Source of the DNA: G958296245 sp965262055
GTDB lineage: Bacteria > Chloroflexota > Dehalococcoidia > Lucifugimonadales > G958296245
Reading direction: 5' to 3'
DNA: 64,000 nt
Assembly (NCBI GenBank): GCA_965262055.1
Contig: CBDHEI010000001.1
Span: 248,001 to 312,000, forward strand
Part shown: positions 39,017 to 48,581 of the stretch, in pieces
How positions within the stretch are numbered: position 1 is the stretch's first letter
Layout: each line of letters opens with the position of its first letter
The notes under the pieces: model-generated
Databases searched by the model: none
Seen by the model: only the letters and a program-made list of their open reading frames with translations
What the model was told of the DNA's origin: nothing
Translations under genes and position numbers: made by a program

Positions 39017-39779
39017 GAGCGTTCTCCTTGTGCTGATTGAGCGGTACGGCCGTTGGCACGAGCGAAGACGGCGCCCGGCCTGGCGAATCGACCTGGGGGC
39101 ATCGGTGGAGGCTCCGGCTGCGTGGCCTCCTGCTCCAGGGCCTCGACGAGTATGCGCTCGAGACGGCGCACGTCGATCAGGTCTACGGAGAGAGCCCTCC
39201 GGCATGCGGCATCGAGACGCTCAGGGGAGTAGCGTTCTCCCAGCCGTATGAGCTTGTGTCCCTGCCTGAGCTTGGCCCAGGGCAGCGGGCCGTCGAAGAG
39301 ACGCTCGGCATAGGCTGCCACGGCCGGTCCCTGTGACGCCGCGCTGCGCTTGATCTGCTCCGGCGCTCTGAGGGTGTAGGCGCTCAGCTCTGCCGGGTAG
39401 TCGTCGGGGTCGGTGGACCTGCCGCCGCGATCCTGGCGCGGGTGGACCTTGATCAGCCTTCCCCGGTGGTAGATGCGCACCAGTTTGCTGCCGAGCCGAA
39501 CCTCCACCTTCTGCCCGGGTGGGCATGTCGCAGAGGGCACCGAGTAGAGGGCGTACTGGCAGGCTATGTGATGGTCGGGATGCACCTTGGCCGTGCGCCA
39601 ATCGGTCATCTCGTAGGGCTCTGCGTCCCACTCTCCCAGCGTGTGGCGCTCCTCCTGGCGGAAGACGACCAGGGGCTGCCTGCGGGTGGTGCCGTGGACC
39701 CTCTGTCCGGCCACCTCCAGGCACCACCGCCTAGCAGCAGACCTCATGTCCGAGAGGCCGGTGAACTCCCCGCCCTTGA
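39013..39779 (-). pseudogene. istA: istA 3' fragment (copy in array)
   Basis: Encodes only the C-terminal half of IstA from KGGEFTGLSDMRSAARRWCL onward; the HTH and the catalytic Asp residues are missing. It ends in an ATGA overlap with istB as in the intact copy. This copy cannot supply transposase. Confidence 0.9.
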
Positions 39780-42735
39780 CATCTATCCCCGCGTGTACGG
39801 GGAAACCTAGTCGATGGGGTCCGTACTGTGTATAAGTACGGGTCTATCCCCGCGTGTACGGGGAAACCGCGTGTGCTTGGCAAGTGAATCACGGAGCGAC
39901 GGGTCTATCCCCGCGTGTACGGGGAAACCCCGACCGGCGGATTCCAGTGCTACTCGATACCCGGTCTATCCCCGCGTGTACGGGGAAACCGCCTGGGGCG
40001 GCGCTAGCGGCTCAAATGCTATCGGTCTATCCCCGCGTGTACGGGGAAACCTGAGGGGGACATTTTCGCGGAGGCCGAGGTAGAGGTCTATCCCCGCGTG
40101 TACGGGGAAACCGAGTTGGCGGGAACGGCGTTGCTGCGTGATGACGGTCTATCCCCGCGTGTACGGGGAAACCATTTCCCCCTCAGTCCACGACACATCG
40201 CGAACCGGTCTATCCCCGCGTGTACGGGGAAACCCACGTTTGTGTTCCTGCGGGCGTATGAGTGGCCGGTCTATCCCCGCGTGTACGGGGAAACCACCAT
40301 CGGGAAGCAGCGCTTCAAGGCTGCGCTGGGTCTATCCCCGCGTGTACGGGGAAACCACCCAGCTCGACATACCAGCCTGGGGCTCCAAGGGTCTATCCCC
40401 GCGTGTACGGGGAAACCGCGCTGTTCCGGCAGGCCATGGTGGACGCCGGAGGTCTATCCCCGCGTGTACGGGGAAACCAAGAGCTACGCGCAGAATGAGA
40501 CCATCGGGGCCGGTCTATCCCCGCGTGTACGGGGAAACCCCCCGGTGTCCATTCCAGTGACCGTCCCAGTGCGGTCTATCCCCGCGTGTACGGGGAAACC
40601 CAAAACTGGAACGCTTGCCGCCCGTCGTCCGACGGTCTATCCCCGCGTGTACGGGGAAACCACCCGCGTCGTACCATCCCGAAGGTCCACAACCGGTCTA
40701 TCCCCGCGTGTACGGGGAAACCGGGTCTGACCCGGCAGCAACGCTTGCTAAGATGGGTCTATCCCCGCGTGTACGGGGAAACCTGAAGCATGGCCAGGGT
40801 ATAGTCGGGGCTGTGAGGTCTATCCCCGCGTGTACGGGGAAACCAGGGCTGGTACTGCCTGAAGCATCGAAAGGACAGGTCTATCCCCGCGTGTACGGGG
40901 AAACCTATCGAGAGTGCTCTGGGTGCGAGCGGAGACAGGGTCTATCCCCGCGTGTACGGGGAAACCATTTCGACATGGCGGAACCGGTTGGCGAGTGGCG
41001 GTCTATCCCCGCGTGTACGGGGAAACCCATGGTAATCGTGCGGCTCACAGGGACAATCACGGTCTATCCCCGCGTGTACGGGGAAACCTGCGGGGATGAT
41101 GACCGCTCAGGATAGGCGCAAGGTCTATCCCCGCGTGTACGGGGAAACCCATCCGCATCGTCCAGGATGGGGGAGCCCAAAGGGTCTATCCCCGCGTGTA
41201 CGGGGAAACCCGTGGCACCAGCTCGGATAGTACTGGAAGTGCCGGTCTATCCCCGCGTGTACGGGGAAACCCACAAGGGGGACAAGCGGGCCTGTCAGGT
41301 CGTCGGTCTATCCCCGCGTGTACGGGGAAACCGCGTACTGCCCGCGGTCCTTGTAGCCGTCATCCGGTCTATCCCCGCGTGTACGGGGAAACCATCGACG
41401 GGCGGGGGTCCGGCTCTGGCGTCGTCGGTCTATCCCCGCGTGTACGGGGAAACCTGCATGGGTGGCTCGCGTTGGGCTCTATGGGGCGGTCTATCCCCGC
41501 GTGTACGGGGAAACCGTATAGGACTGGTCGGGACGAGCTGCTCGAACGGGTCTATCCCCGCGTGTACGGGGAAACCTCGCCAACCACCACCTCACCCTCG
41601 CCATCCGGAGGTCTATCCCCGCGTGTACGGGGAAACCCACCACCGTATTCCCAACACCCACCACACTATAGGTCTATCCCCGCGTGTACGGGGAAACCGC
41701 ACTCCGCGTCTCGCCATGCCCACACCACTGCGGTCTATCCCCGCGTGTACGGGGAAACCGAAGCCGGCATCAGCTCCCGCCAATCCATCGCCGGTCTATC
41801 CCCGCGTGTACGGGGAAACCTCGCCAACCACCACCTCGCCCTGCCCATCAGGAGGTCTATCCCCGCGTGTACGGGGAAACCCGCTCCCATCACATCATCC
41901 GAATCAGGCACCTCGGTCTATCCCCGCGTGTACGGGGAAACCGAAGCCGGCATCAGCTCCCGCCAATCCATCGCCGGTCTATCCCCGCGTGTACGGGGAA
42001 ACCTCGCCAACCACCACCTCGCCCTGCCCATCAGGAGGTCTATCCCCGCGTGTACGGGGAAACCCGCTCCCATCACATCATCCGAATCAGGCACCTCGGT
42101 CTATCCCCGCGTGTACGGGGAAACCCACGTACTGCCCGACGTACTCATGGGCGAAGTCGGTCTATCCCCGCGTGTACGGGGAAACCCGTGCTCCAGTCCT
42201 GCCCCGCCCTTTTGTTTCCGGTCTATCCCCGCGTGTACGGGGAAACCGCTTCCCACTTGTCATCTACCACGTCGAGGGGGGGTCTATCCCCGCGTGTACG
42301 GGGAAACCCACGTGCATGTCGCCGCCCAGGGCGATGAATACGGTCTATCCCCGCGTGTACGGGGAAACCGCGTTCGAGAGGGAATACGGAATGCCGCTGA
42401 CGGGTCTATCCCCGCGTGTACGGGGAAACCGGGCAGTACGTGAACCTGGCCGGAGCAAAGATAGGTCTATCCCCGCGTGTACGGGGAAACCAGCGACACG
42501 CCGGTAGACGGCGACATATGGGGCGGTCTATCCCCGCGTGTACGGGGAAACCCCTATCTCGTCTTACGATGCGAGTAAGAAACGCGGTCTATCCCCGCGT
42601 GTACGGGGAAACCCTGGGAGGCCGCTGGAGGTGCGTGGGTCTACGAGGTCTATCCCCGCGTGTACGGGGAAACCTCTCTCACCCCTAGCTCCGGTATCGG
42701 CCAGGTCGGTCTATCCCCGCGTGTACGGGGAAACC
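39780..42735 (-). CRISPR. Type I-E CRISPR array, main part
   Basis: 49 repeats with an exact 61-bp period (28-bp repeat, 33-bp spacer) from 39780 to 42735. All that I read are identical except the first two bases of the repeat at 39780, altered at the IS21 junction. On the cas strand the repeat reads GGTTTCCCCGTACACGCGGG + GATAGACC, close to the E. coli type I-E repeat with its CCCCG..CGGGG stem. cas2 ends 61 bp from the last repeat, so that side is the leader. Spacers 41760-41914 (three) are duplicated in tandem at 41943-42097. Confidence 0.98.
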
Positions 42736-42796
42736 CCCTAAAATGATTCATGATTGCCTGTTCGCCCTTCAGGGGACGGAGCGGAACGACTGACAG
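42736..42796 (-). promoter_or_regulatory. Probable CRISPR leader
   Basis: 61 bp between the first repeat and the cas2 stop, partly A+T-rich (CCTAAAATGATTCATGATTG). In type I-E loci the leader next to cas2 carries the array promoter and integration signals. The short length suggests that part of the leader overlaps the cas2 end. No IHF consensus is certain by eye. Confidence 0.5.
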
Positions 42797-43084
42797 CTAG
42801 TGGTACTTCACCAAGTACACGCCATCAGCATCCACTATATCCTTTGGCGGCTCTCCAAGCGTCCTTATTCGTTGCTCGCCCACCGCCGACGGGTCTCGCC
42901 ACGTCATGACTATCGCGCCCTGCCCCAATTCATAATGCCAACGCGCCAAGACATCCCAGACTCTGTTCCTGATCCCATCCGTCATTTCCGGGGAGGTGTA
43001 TACGCCGGGCGCTATCTCAAGCATCGCGGACGCGAGGAACCCGCGATAACGCGGCTCTACGTTAACCGTTACGACCACGGTCAT
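42797..43084 (-). CDS. cas2: Cas2, type I-E
   Basis: 95 aa, MTVVVTVNVEPRYRGFLASA start with the Cas2e core EIAPGVYTSPEMTDGIRNRV and WHYELGQGAIVMTW. It bridges two Cas1 dimers in the spacer integrase. No DnaQ domain is fused to it. Its start overlaps the cas1 stop (43081-43084). Complete. Confidence 0.95.
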   Translation of the reverse strand: MTVVVTVNVEPRYRGFLASAMLEIAPGVYTSPEMTDGIRNRVWDVLARWHYELGQGAIVMTWRDPSAVGEQRIRTLGEPPKDIVDADGVYLVKYH

Positions 43085-44016
43085 GCCACATCCCCGGCCT
43101 GCGCTTCGGATGATGCTACGGAGGACGGGTCTTGGAATGGAGCAACGTCCTCAAACAACACCTTGATACTGTCAATCATCTTGGCGATGACCTTTTCTGC
43201 GCGAAGCATCTCCCCCGTGGTCCGCCTGGTGTGTCTCTCAATGTCCAGGCTTGGGTCTTTCATCACCGCCCCTGCCGACTTGAACGCGGCGGGCAGCAGT
43301 ATCACGTCGCGGAACAAGTCAGCAATATCCAACGCAAAGGCATCGCCGCTGCGTTCATGTATAAAGCCAAGCTGAGGAATCGCGCCCACCGCCATCACGG
43401 CAATCACCGCCGCCGAAGTCACCGCGACCGACGCATGGTTGATGGCTTGGTTCGGAATGTCGGCCGCCAGCGGGTTCGCTCGGTCGTATCGGCGTCCCTG
43501 CCAAGTAATACCGTACCTCTGGGCCAGGTTTCGGTATGTCCGTCTCATACGGGCGCCCTCCATCCCTCGTAGCGCGTCTAGGCGCTGGTATGGGAACACT
43601 TCACCGAGGCGCAGGGCGTACATCTTGCGGGCTATGGCGATTCGTCCGAGATCATCGCTCCAGGCGCGCATCTGCCGACGAGCGATGTTGGAGGTATCCG
43701 GCATCAACGGCGGGGCCGTATAACATCTGACACCGTCCTCGCCAACGGCGACCAGTGCGGTAGCGTGGCGTGCCATCAATCGCAACGCGTCATGGCTGAC
43801 CGTGGAGCCGGGACCTAGGAGGATCATCGAGATGGACTGGAACGGGATACCGTATTCACCGGTGTCCAGCGGGCTTCCGGAATCAGGGCCGGACTGGCGT
43901 TCAAAGCGGAGTGTCCCATCGCGGACGGTCAAAGCCCCGCGACTCAGCCACAGCAGCCCGTGACGATCGGCGTGCGGGATCCTTGCCGTCTCCAGTCCAA
44001 GTCTACCTCTTAGCAC
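43081..44016 (-). CDS. cas1: Cas1, type I-E spacer integrase
   Basis: 311 aa from a GTG. N-terminal beta domain (ALTVRDGTLRFERQSG), C-terminal helical catalytic domain with Glu in RGMEGARMRRTY, His in LGFIHERSGDAFALDIADLF and the following Asp residues, the metal-binding set of Cas1. Complete and coupled to cas2. About 128 bp separate it from cas6e, so it may have its own promoter. Confidence 0.95.
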   Translation of the reverse strand: MLRGRLGLETARIPHADRHGLLWLSRGALTVRDGTLRFERQSGPDSGSPLDTGEYGIPFQSISMILLGPGSTVSHDALRLMARHATALVAVGEDGVRCYTAPPLMPDTSNIARRQMRAWSDDLGRIAIARKMYALRLGEVFPYQRLDALRGMEGARMRRTYRNLAQRYGITWQGRRYDRANPLAADIPNQAINHASVAVTSAAVIAVMAVGAIPQLGFIHERSGDAFALDIADLFRDVILLPAAFKSAGAVMKDPSLDIERHTRRTTGEMLRAEKVIAKMIDSIKVLFEDVAPFQDPSSVASSEAQAGDVA

Positions 44017-44144
44017 TTCCGTCCACCTCCGAAATCACGTGGCGGCCTAGGGCCGGCCCCACGGTCTAACCCAAGTGTGTTGCGGAGTAAGCCTCATTTC
44101 GATATTCGGATGTTAAGGTGCATTGACGAACAGGTAGACCAGCC

Positions 44145-44780
44145 TCAATCTCGCGGCGGGCTGAGTGCGGGCCGCAACAGAAACATCCCGTACCCGTACG
44201 CGCGGTGACGACCTATTCCGCGGGCTACGAGGTCCGTGAATTGGCTCGGCTCAGTCACGATGATTGAGCCCCGCATCACGGCCTCAGGTCCCTCCGACGC
44301 AGGCCAACGGAGTTTACGGACCACACGTACTCTCTGGAAGGAGATCAGGCGCGCCTCTTCCAGACGCGCACCGCGCCGGCCGAGTCGATCAGACAGCCAA
44401 TTGGAGTAGACTTCCTCCCTGTTGCGTTTCATCCTCCCTTTGGGGTGGCGCTCGGCCTCGGCCTGAAACGCGTCTCTTTCGCGGCCCGCGTTCTCAGACC
44501 CGCGGGCACATCGCACGACCGGACGGATCAATATCTCAAATCCCAGCCGTAGCCCCTTCCGCCAAGACGTAGGCATGGGCTTGCCGTCGATGCGAGAGGC
44601 CGGAAGGACCTGAGACTGCAATGGACATGCAAAGGTCAGAGCTGCCATGCGAAGCTCTTCGACATCGGAGTAGGAGTAGCCGTATAGCGTGCCATACGTG
44701 CGGCTGCGGCCCCGCGGCATGCTGATTCTGAATGGCTTAGGGGCATTGTCCCCGAAGCTCTCGACGAGAAGGCAGTGCAC
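44145..44780 (-). pseudogene. cas6e: Cas6e crRNA endonuclease, N terminus deleted
   Basis: Recognisable Cas6e from HCLLVESFGDNAPKPFR through LYGYSYSDVEEL, SKPMP-like GKPMPTSW, RLGFEILIRPVVR, to the Gly-rich C-terminal motif ARGIGRHRAYGYGMFLLRP. It would start at a GTG (44780), giving 211 aa. Related Cas6e proteins have about 35 residues before the HCLL block, including the first beta strand, and these are missing. The His that is probably catalytic is kept as residue 2. The 5' end is joined directly to the cut cas5e. Function is doubtful. Confidence 0.8.
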
Positions 44781-45049
44781 CCCTTGTCGGCGGCGCCAAG
44801 CCGCGCAGTCTGAAAGTCCCTCGTCCGCCCGGCACCGGCCGGTTCACGGTCAATGCGGGAGGCGAACACCAGCCTGTCCTGAAGACTCTGATGCCTATCA
44901 CTCTCGACGCGCCGCCAGCCCAGGGCGTTGGCAAACAGCCCGGTCAGCATCGAGGCCGCCGGAAACCAGCGGGTGACGCCGTAGTTGTCTATAGTTTCGC
45001 CGCCGAACGCCATCAGCGGCGATTCGAGGTTCAGGATCAAGTGTCTCAT
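44781..45049 (-). pseudogene. cas5e: Cas5e, C-terminal two-thirds deleted
   Basis: Starts MRHLILNLESPLMAFGGETI with DNYGVTRWFPAASMLTGLFA, LQDRLVFASRIDREP and TRDFQTARLGAADKG, all normal Cas5e sequence. Family members continue with W-T-T-R-G and about 130-150 more residues. Here the frame meets cas6e sequence at about 44781 and then runs on out of frame to a stop at 44636. It sits 3 bp after the cas7e stop. Without Cas5e the crRNA 5' handle cannot be held, so Cascade is probably not functional. Confidence 0.85.
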
Positions 45050-45052
45050 GGC

Positions 45053-46219
45053 TTACGCTGCTTCGCCGTCGCGGACCGCACCACCAGCCCACGACGCTAG
45101 GTCGTCGAGATTGAGCCACTCGGATCCCCGGATGTCGCAGTCGTCCGTGGACATCACCCGCCGCTGCTCTCGGACGCCGTAGCAGTCGTCCAGCCTCGAC
45201 AGGTGGCGGGATATTGCCTCAACGGCGTCCGATAGCTGGGGCTCGACTGGACCTCGGAACGCGTTGGCGAGGCTGCGAGGCTGGCGAGATCCGGCCTCGA
45301 TCAGCATGAGACTCGCATAGGCGTACGGGGCCGTCGATCCCAGCTTCGCCCCCGGCGAGACCGTCGCGATCAGGTGGATGAGATGTTCTACCACCTTCCC
45401 GGCGAGCTCACGGTCCGCGTCCTGCCATGCCTTGGCGTCACAGCCTTCGAGATTTGACACCAGCCCCGGCACGTCCACCACGACGTAACCGTAGAACAGG
45501 CCCGCCGTAAGCTCCATGTCGCCTATGTGAGCAGCTCCGGCGTCTTCGTCGTCGCTCTGCAGATCGTCAACGACGGAGAAGTAGTCGCTCTCCGACTCTT
45601 CAGGGTGTACGGTGAAGGCGTGGGCGACGTGGACCGAGGCGTCGATATTGGCGTTGGGGTCGGAGGTCACCATCCTACCGAATAGAGCTCCGACAAGCCC
45701 TCCGGGCAATACGGCGCTTTCCCGGAAAACCCTGAAGTTGTTGCGCTCGTCCTTGAATACCGCAGTCGTAGCCTTGCCAGCCTCCTCAACTTTCGTGGGG
45801 TGCTCCCTGAGTACTTCGAAGGCCCGCTTCCTGAGATACTCAATCTCCGGCAGCCCGAGTAACAGCGGCTGACGTCCTCCTTCGGTGTCGCCCTTCTCGC
45901 CGTATATCCCGACCTGGAAGGCTTTCTCGACTGTTTTCATCACGTTCTCAGAGGCGCCGGTCTCGTCGGCCAAGCCCTCCAACACCCTTCGGTTCACGAT
46001 GTTTCTCGAGCGAACGACATCCTCGGCACCGTCTATGTTGAGCAGAGAGAACTCGTCGTCCACGGTCCTCCAGTGCCGCTTGAGGCATTGAGAGGACACC
46101 CGCGTCCGGGTGGTTCCCCCGAAGGGCATCCGCTTGGCGAGGCCACTGTCGTCGCGGTTCAGCAGCGCAGCCGGGTAGGAGTGCAGCGTGTGTATCTGCA
46201 CGAATCTCGGTTTCGTCAT
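45053..46219 (-). CDS. cas7e: Cas7e (CasC/Cse4), Cascade backbone
   Basis: 388 aa: FVQIHTLHSYPAALLNRDDS, GLAKRMPFGGTTRTRVSSQC and LKRHWR are the conserved N-terminal block of Cas7e; FGRMVTSDPNANIDASVHVA carries the palm. Six copies coat the crRNA in type I-E Cascade. Complete, with a normal length. It lies 25 bp after cse2 and 3 bp before cas5e. Confidence 0.95.
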   Translation of the reverse strand: MTKPRFVQIHTLHSYPAALLNRDDSGLAKRMPFGGTTRTRVSSQCLKRHWRTVDDEFSLLNIDGAEDVVRSRNIVNRRVLEGLADETGASENVMKTVEKAFQVGIYGEKGDTEGGRQPLLLGLPEIEYLRKRAFEVLREHPTKVEEAGKATTAVFKDERNNFRVFRESAVLPGGLVGALFGRMVTSDPNANIDASVHVAHAFTVHPEESESDYFSVVDDLQSDDEDAGAAHIGDMELTAGLFYGYVVVDVPGLVSNLEGCDAKAWQDADRELAGKVVEHLIHLIATVSPGAKLGSTAPYAYASLMLIEAGSRQPRSLANAFRGPVEPQLSDAVEAISRHLSRLDDCYGVREQRRVMSTDDCDIRGSEWLNLDDLASWAGGAVRDGEAA

Positions 46220-46244
46220 GAGCCCACGTCTCCTTTCGTCTTGC

Positions 46245-46862
46245 CTATCCGTTCTCCGTGGTTGCAGCTTGCGATCGATGCTGCGCCCGGAAGTATTCGC
46301 GGGCGAACCGGCGACGGTGCTGCTCTGCCAGTTGCTGGTTGAAGCCGTCGTCGTGGATGAAATTGGCCATCTCCCGCCAACTGAAGGAAGCGTTTGCGGC
46401 TGCCAGCATACGGAACGCTCTCGCGAGCAGCGTACGCGTCATTCGACCGCGAGAGGTCAACAGTCGTTTGAGGCGCGCCTCGCTGTAGAACGCCGTCGTT
46501 CTGGTTTCGTCACCACCAAGGTAAAGAGCCCTGCCAACCGGCGTACTCTGGTCGTGGGCCGAACGACGTGACCCATCGTCTCTCCCCGTCGGAGTCATAA
46601 GGGCTATGCCGTGGAGAACCAGCACCCATCTCCCTTCCACTTCTGCGGGTCCGAATAGGTCCTCCTGCACCAGTAGCCTCAGAAACACAGGCGAGTCGGC
46701 ACTATCGGGATTCATTCTGCGGAGTTCGGCCAAGTCACCCCGTTGGAAGTCGTCCTGGGCCATCCGAAGAGCGAGTTTCGCCGCGATGTCGCCCCGCGTG
46801 CTGAATCGTTCGTGCTGGCGTTCCGCGTCGGGCGCAGCGAGGGCCGGTCTCTTAGTCGCCAT
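46245..46862 (-). CDS. cse2: Cse2 (CasB, Cas11e), Cascade small subunit
   Basis: 205 aa from ATG 46862 (MATKRPALAAPDAERQHERF), overlapping the cas8e stop by 11 bp. Helical, with DRAELRR-like GDLAELRRMNPDSADSP, LYLGGDETRTTAFYSEARLK, RLLTSRGRMTRTLLARAFRM and NASFSWREMANFI. Two copies line the non-target strand in Cascade. Complete. An earlier in-frame start at 46994 would overlap cas8e heavily and is unlikely. Confidence 0.93.
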   Translation of the reverse strand: MATKRPALAAPDAERQHERFSTRGDIAAKLALRMAQDDFQRGDLAELRRMNPDSADSPVFLRLLVQEDLFGPAEVEGRWVLVLHGIALMTPTGRDDGSRRSAHDQSTPVGRALYLGGDETRTTAFYSEARLKRLLTSRGRMTRTLLARAFRMLAAANASFSWREMANFIHDDGFNQQLAEQHRRRFAREYFRAQHRSQAATTENG

Positions 46863-48420
46863 CGTCGTTCCCCTTCTCAGTGAACAAGAACCGGAGTCCA
46901 CTGGTTCCCCGCATCCGCCCCTCAAACAGGCCTTCTGCCGCGACACGCGCTTTGTAGCGCTCGATGCCGGGACATGGAAGGTAGTTGATGGCATCTGCCA
47001 GAATGTCGCGAGCGTGGTGCACGACTCCCTCTAGCCATTCGGTATGGATGCGTTGTCTTTCCTGACTTTCGTCAGCCTCAAGCTCGGTCTGAAGGTCCTC
47101 GAAGAATCGGACGTCCACGATTTCATCCAGTCGATTCAGCCAGGGCCTCGCGAGCTTCCGATGCTCTGAGCTAATCTTATCGACCTCTCCTCGACCCAAG
47201 AACAGCTGGATCGCGTGACTGAGTATTCGTTGTACCGTGCCGATCTCTTCTATACGTCTAGTGGCAATCTGACCAAGGTCGTCGGTTGCTGCACGTGGAA
47301 GCATAGCAAACCGTAGTTTTTTTCTAATTGGGATAGCGCGCTCGTAGTAGCCCTCCGTCTTACCTTGTCCGCGTACCATCCCTCGCGCGACGAGCTGCAT
47401 CTCCTCTTCAGAGGAGACCTCCTCGTCGGTCGGGCTGCACAGGATCGGTCGATCCCATTCGACCAGATAATCCACGATTCGCTTGTACGTGAAGCCGCCG
47501 GCGGCCAGTGTTAACGACTTACCCTCTTTTCTGTTGATAGGGGTCCATGGATCGCCGATGACACCGTTCAACGCCTTGGATTCTATACGTGCCGACTTCG
47601 ACGTTGACCTGATGGCACTCAGATGCCCGTCCTCCCCGATACGAAGTCGTATTCGTCGGCAGATCTCTATGTAGAAGGGGTCGAGAGCGGTGGGGAGTAG
47701 CGCCTCCCCCTTGGTCCCGTCCCATGGCAACACCCACAGCAACCCCAAGCCACCGTCGCGCATGGGGAAGTCATTGAGCAGCTTCTCCCGACTGTCGAGC
47801 AATGCGCTGATATCACGTCGAACGTGAATTGCCGTCCGAGTGGATGGGGTCATACTGAACGCGGGCCTGTTGCCTAGGCCTCCGTTCATGCGTGAGATGC
47901 CATAGTTGCCGGCTCCGGAGAACCCCTCCGAAGTCTGGAGAGTGACCAGCGCTAGCATTACGTCGTCGTGGTCGCCTGCGACGGCAATGGCCGACTTCAA
48001 GTCGTGGTTCTTTGACGTAACTAGTACGTCCAACTCGTCCGGCGTCTCGACCCGGCTCTTATAGTCTCCAAGTCTGTCCTCGGAGTTCGCCGGTGGCTGC
48101 ATGAATCCGGGTGTCGTTATGTCCTCAACTACAAGCTGCCAGGGCTCGTCGCCGGGAAACTCCGGTGTTAGTGCGCGAATCAGGTCGGCCCATTCTTTGG
48201 AGGCGTCGGGCGGCTCGCTCAGACCTGCCTTATGCATCGCCATTGCGCCGAGTTGCACGAGGAAAGCGTGCCAGGCATGCCGCTGGTGAGGCCGCAAGGC
48301 GGGAAAGGCTTCCACGTCATCCGCCATCAGAGCAACGTATACGTCCGGTAGCGATGCTAGGACGCGAGACCTGTCCGAAGTATCAATGCGTATGAGACGG
48401 TCCGTTAGGATGTTGTACAT
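46852..48420 (-). CDS. cas8e: Cas8e (Cse1, CasA), Cascade large subunit
   Basis: 522 aa from MYNILTDRLIRIDTSDRSRV with LASLPDVYVALMADDVEAFP, LRPHQRHAWHAFLVQLGAMA and FMQPP, conserved in Cse1. It recognises the PAM and recruits Cas3. It contains the insertion typical of a Cse1 subgroup (SSEEEMQLVARGMVRGQGKT then EGYYERAIPI). Complete. An IS element starts about 160 bp upstream, separating it from cas3, so its original promoter or operon link may have changed. Confidence 0.94.
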   Translation of the reverse strand: MYNILTDRLIRIDTSDRSRVLASLPDVYVALMADDVEAFPALRPHQRHAWHAFLVQLGAMAMHKAGLSEPPDASKEWADLIRALTPEFPGDEPWQLVVEDITTPGFMQPPANSEDRLGDYKSRVETPDELDVLVTSKNHDLKSAIAVAGDHDDVMLALVTLQTSEGFSGAGNYGISRMNGGLGNRPAFSMTPSTRTAIHVRRDISALLDSREKLLNDFPMRDGGLGLLWVLPWDGTKGEALLPTALDPFYIEICRRIRLRIGEDGHLSAIRSTSKSARIESKALNGVIGDPWTPINRKEGKSLTLAAGGFTYKRIVDYLVEWDRPILCSPTDEEVSSEEEMQLVARGMVRGQGKTEGYYERAIPIRKKLRFAMLPRAATDDLGQIATRRIEEIGTVQRILSHAIQLFLGRGEVDKISSEHRKLARPWLNRLDEIVDVRFFEDLQTELEADESQERQRIHTEWLEGVVHHARDILADAINYLPCPGIERYKARVAAEGLFEGRMRGTSGLRFLFTEKGNDDGD

Positions 48421-48581
48421 TGGATTCCGGCAACGGTCATGTGTGCTATATTGTTGACTCGTCCCTCGGACTTGTCAACCGAGGCTGCTCAGCTTCTCGT
48501 ATATGCATCACATCCACCCGTACCACTCCGCGTCGACTCTCCAGAGTCACAGATGCCTGTGGTTCGATCAACAGTACTTGA

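Larger units (their letters stand above)
38123..39779 (-). mobile_element. IS21 element A, truncated copy inside the CRISPR array
   Basis: Right end of IS21 element A intact (TGTCGATGATCAGGACC at 38123). The left end and the first half of istA are deleted; homology stops at 39779. The next bases, CA (39780-39781), replace the GG that should start the adjoining repeat. The deletion therefore removed part of the IS, any spacers between, and the first two bases of a repeat. The full-length sister is at 24799-27408. Confidence 0.93.

Noticed and set aside
40098..42741. Long open frames across the array encoding repeats such as SIPACTGKP, VYPRVYGET and LSPRVRGN
   Set aside because: They are translations of the 28-bp CRISPR repeat in three frames, a well-known annotation artefact; spacers drift freely in frame.
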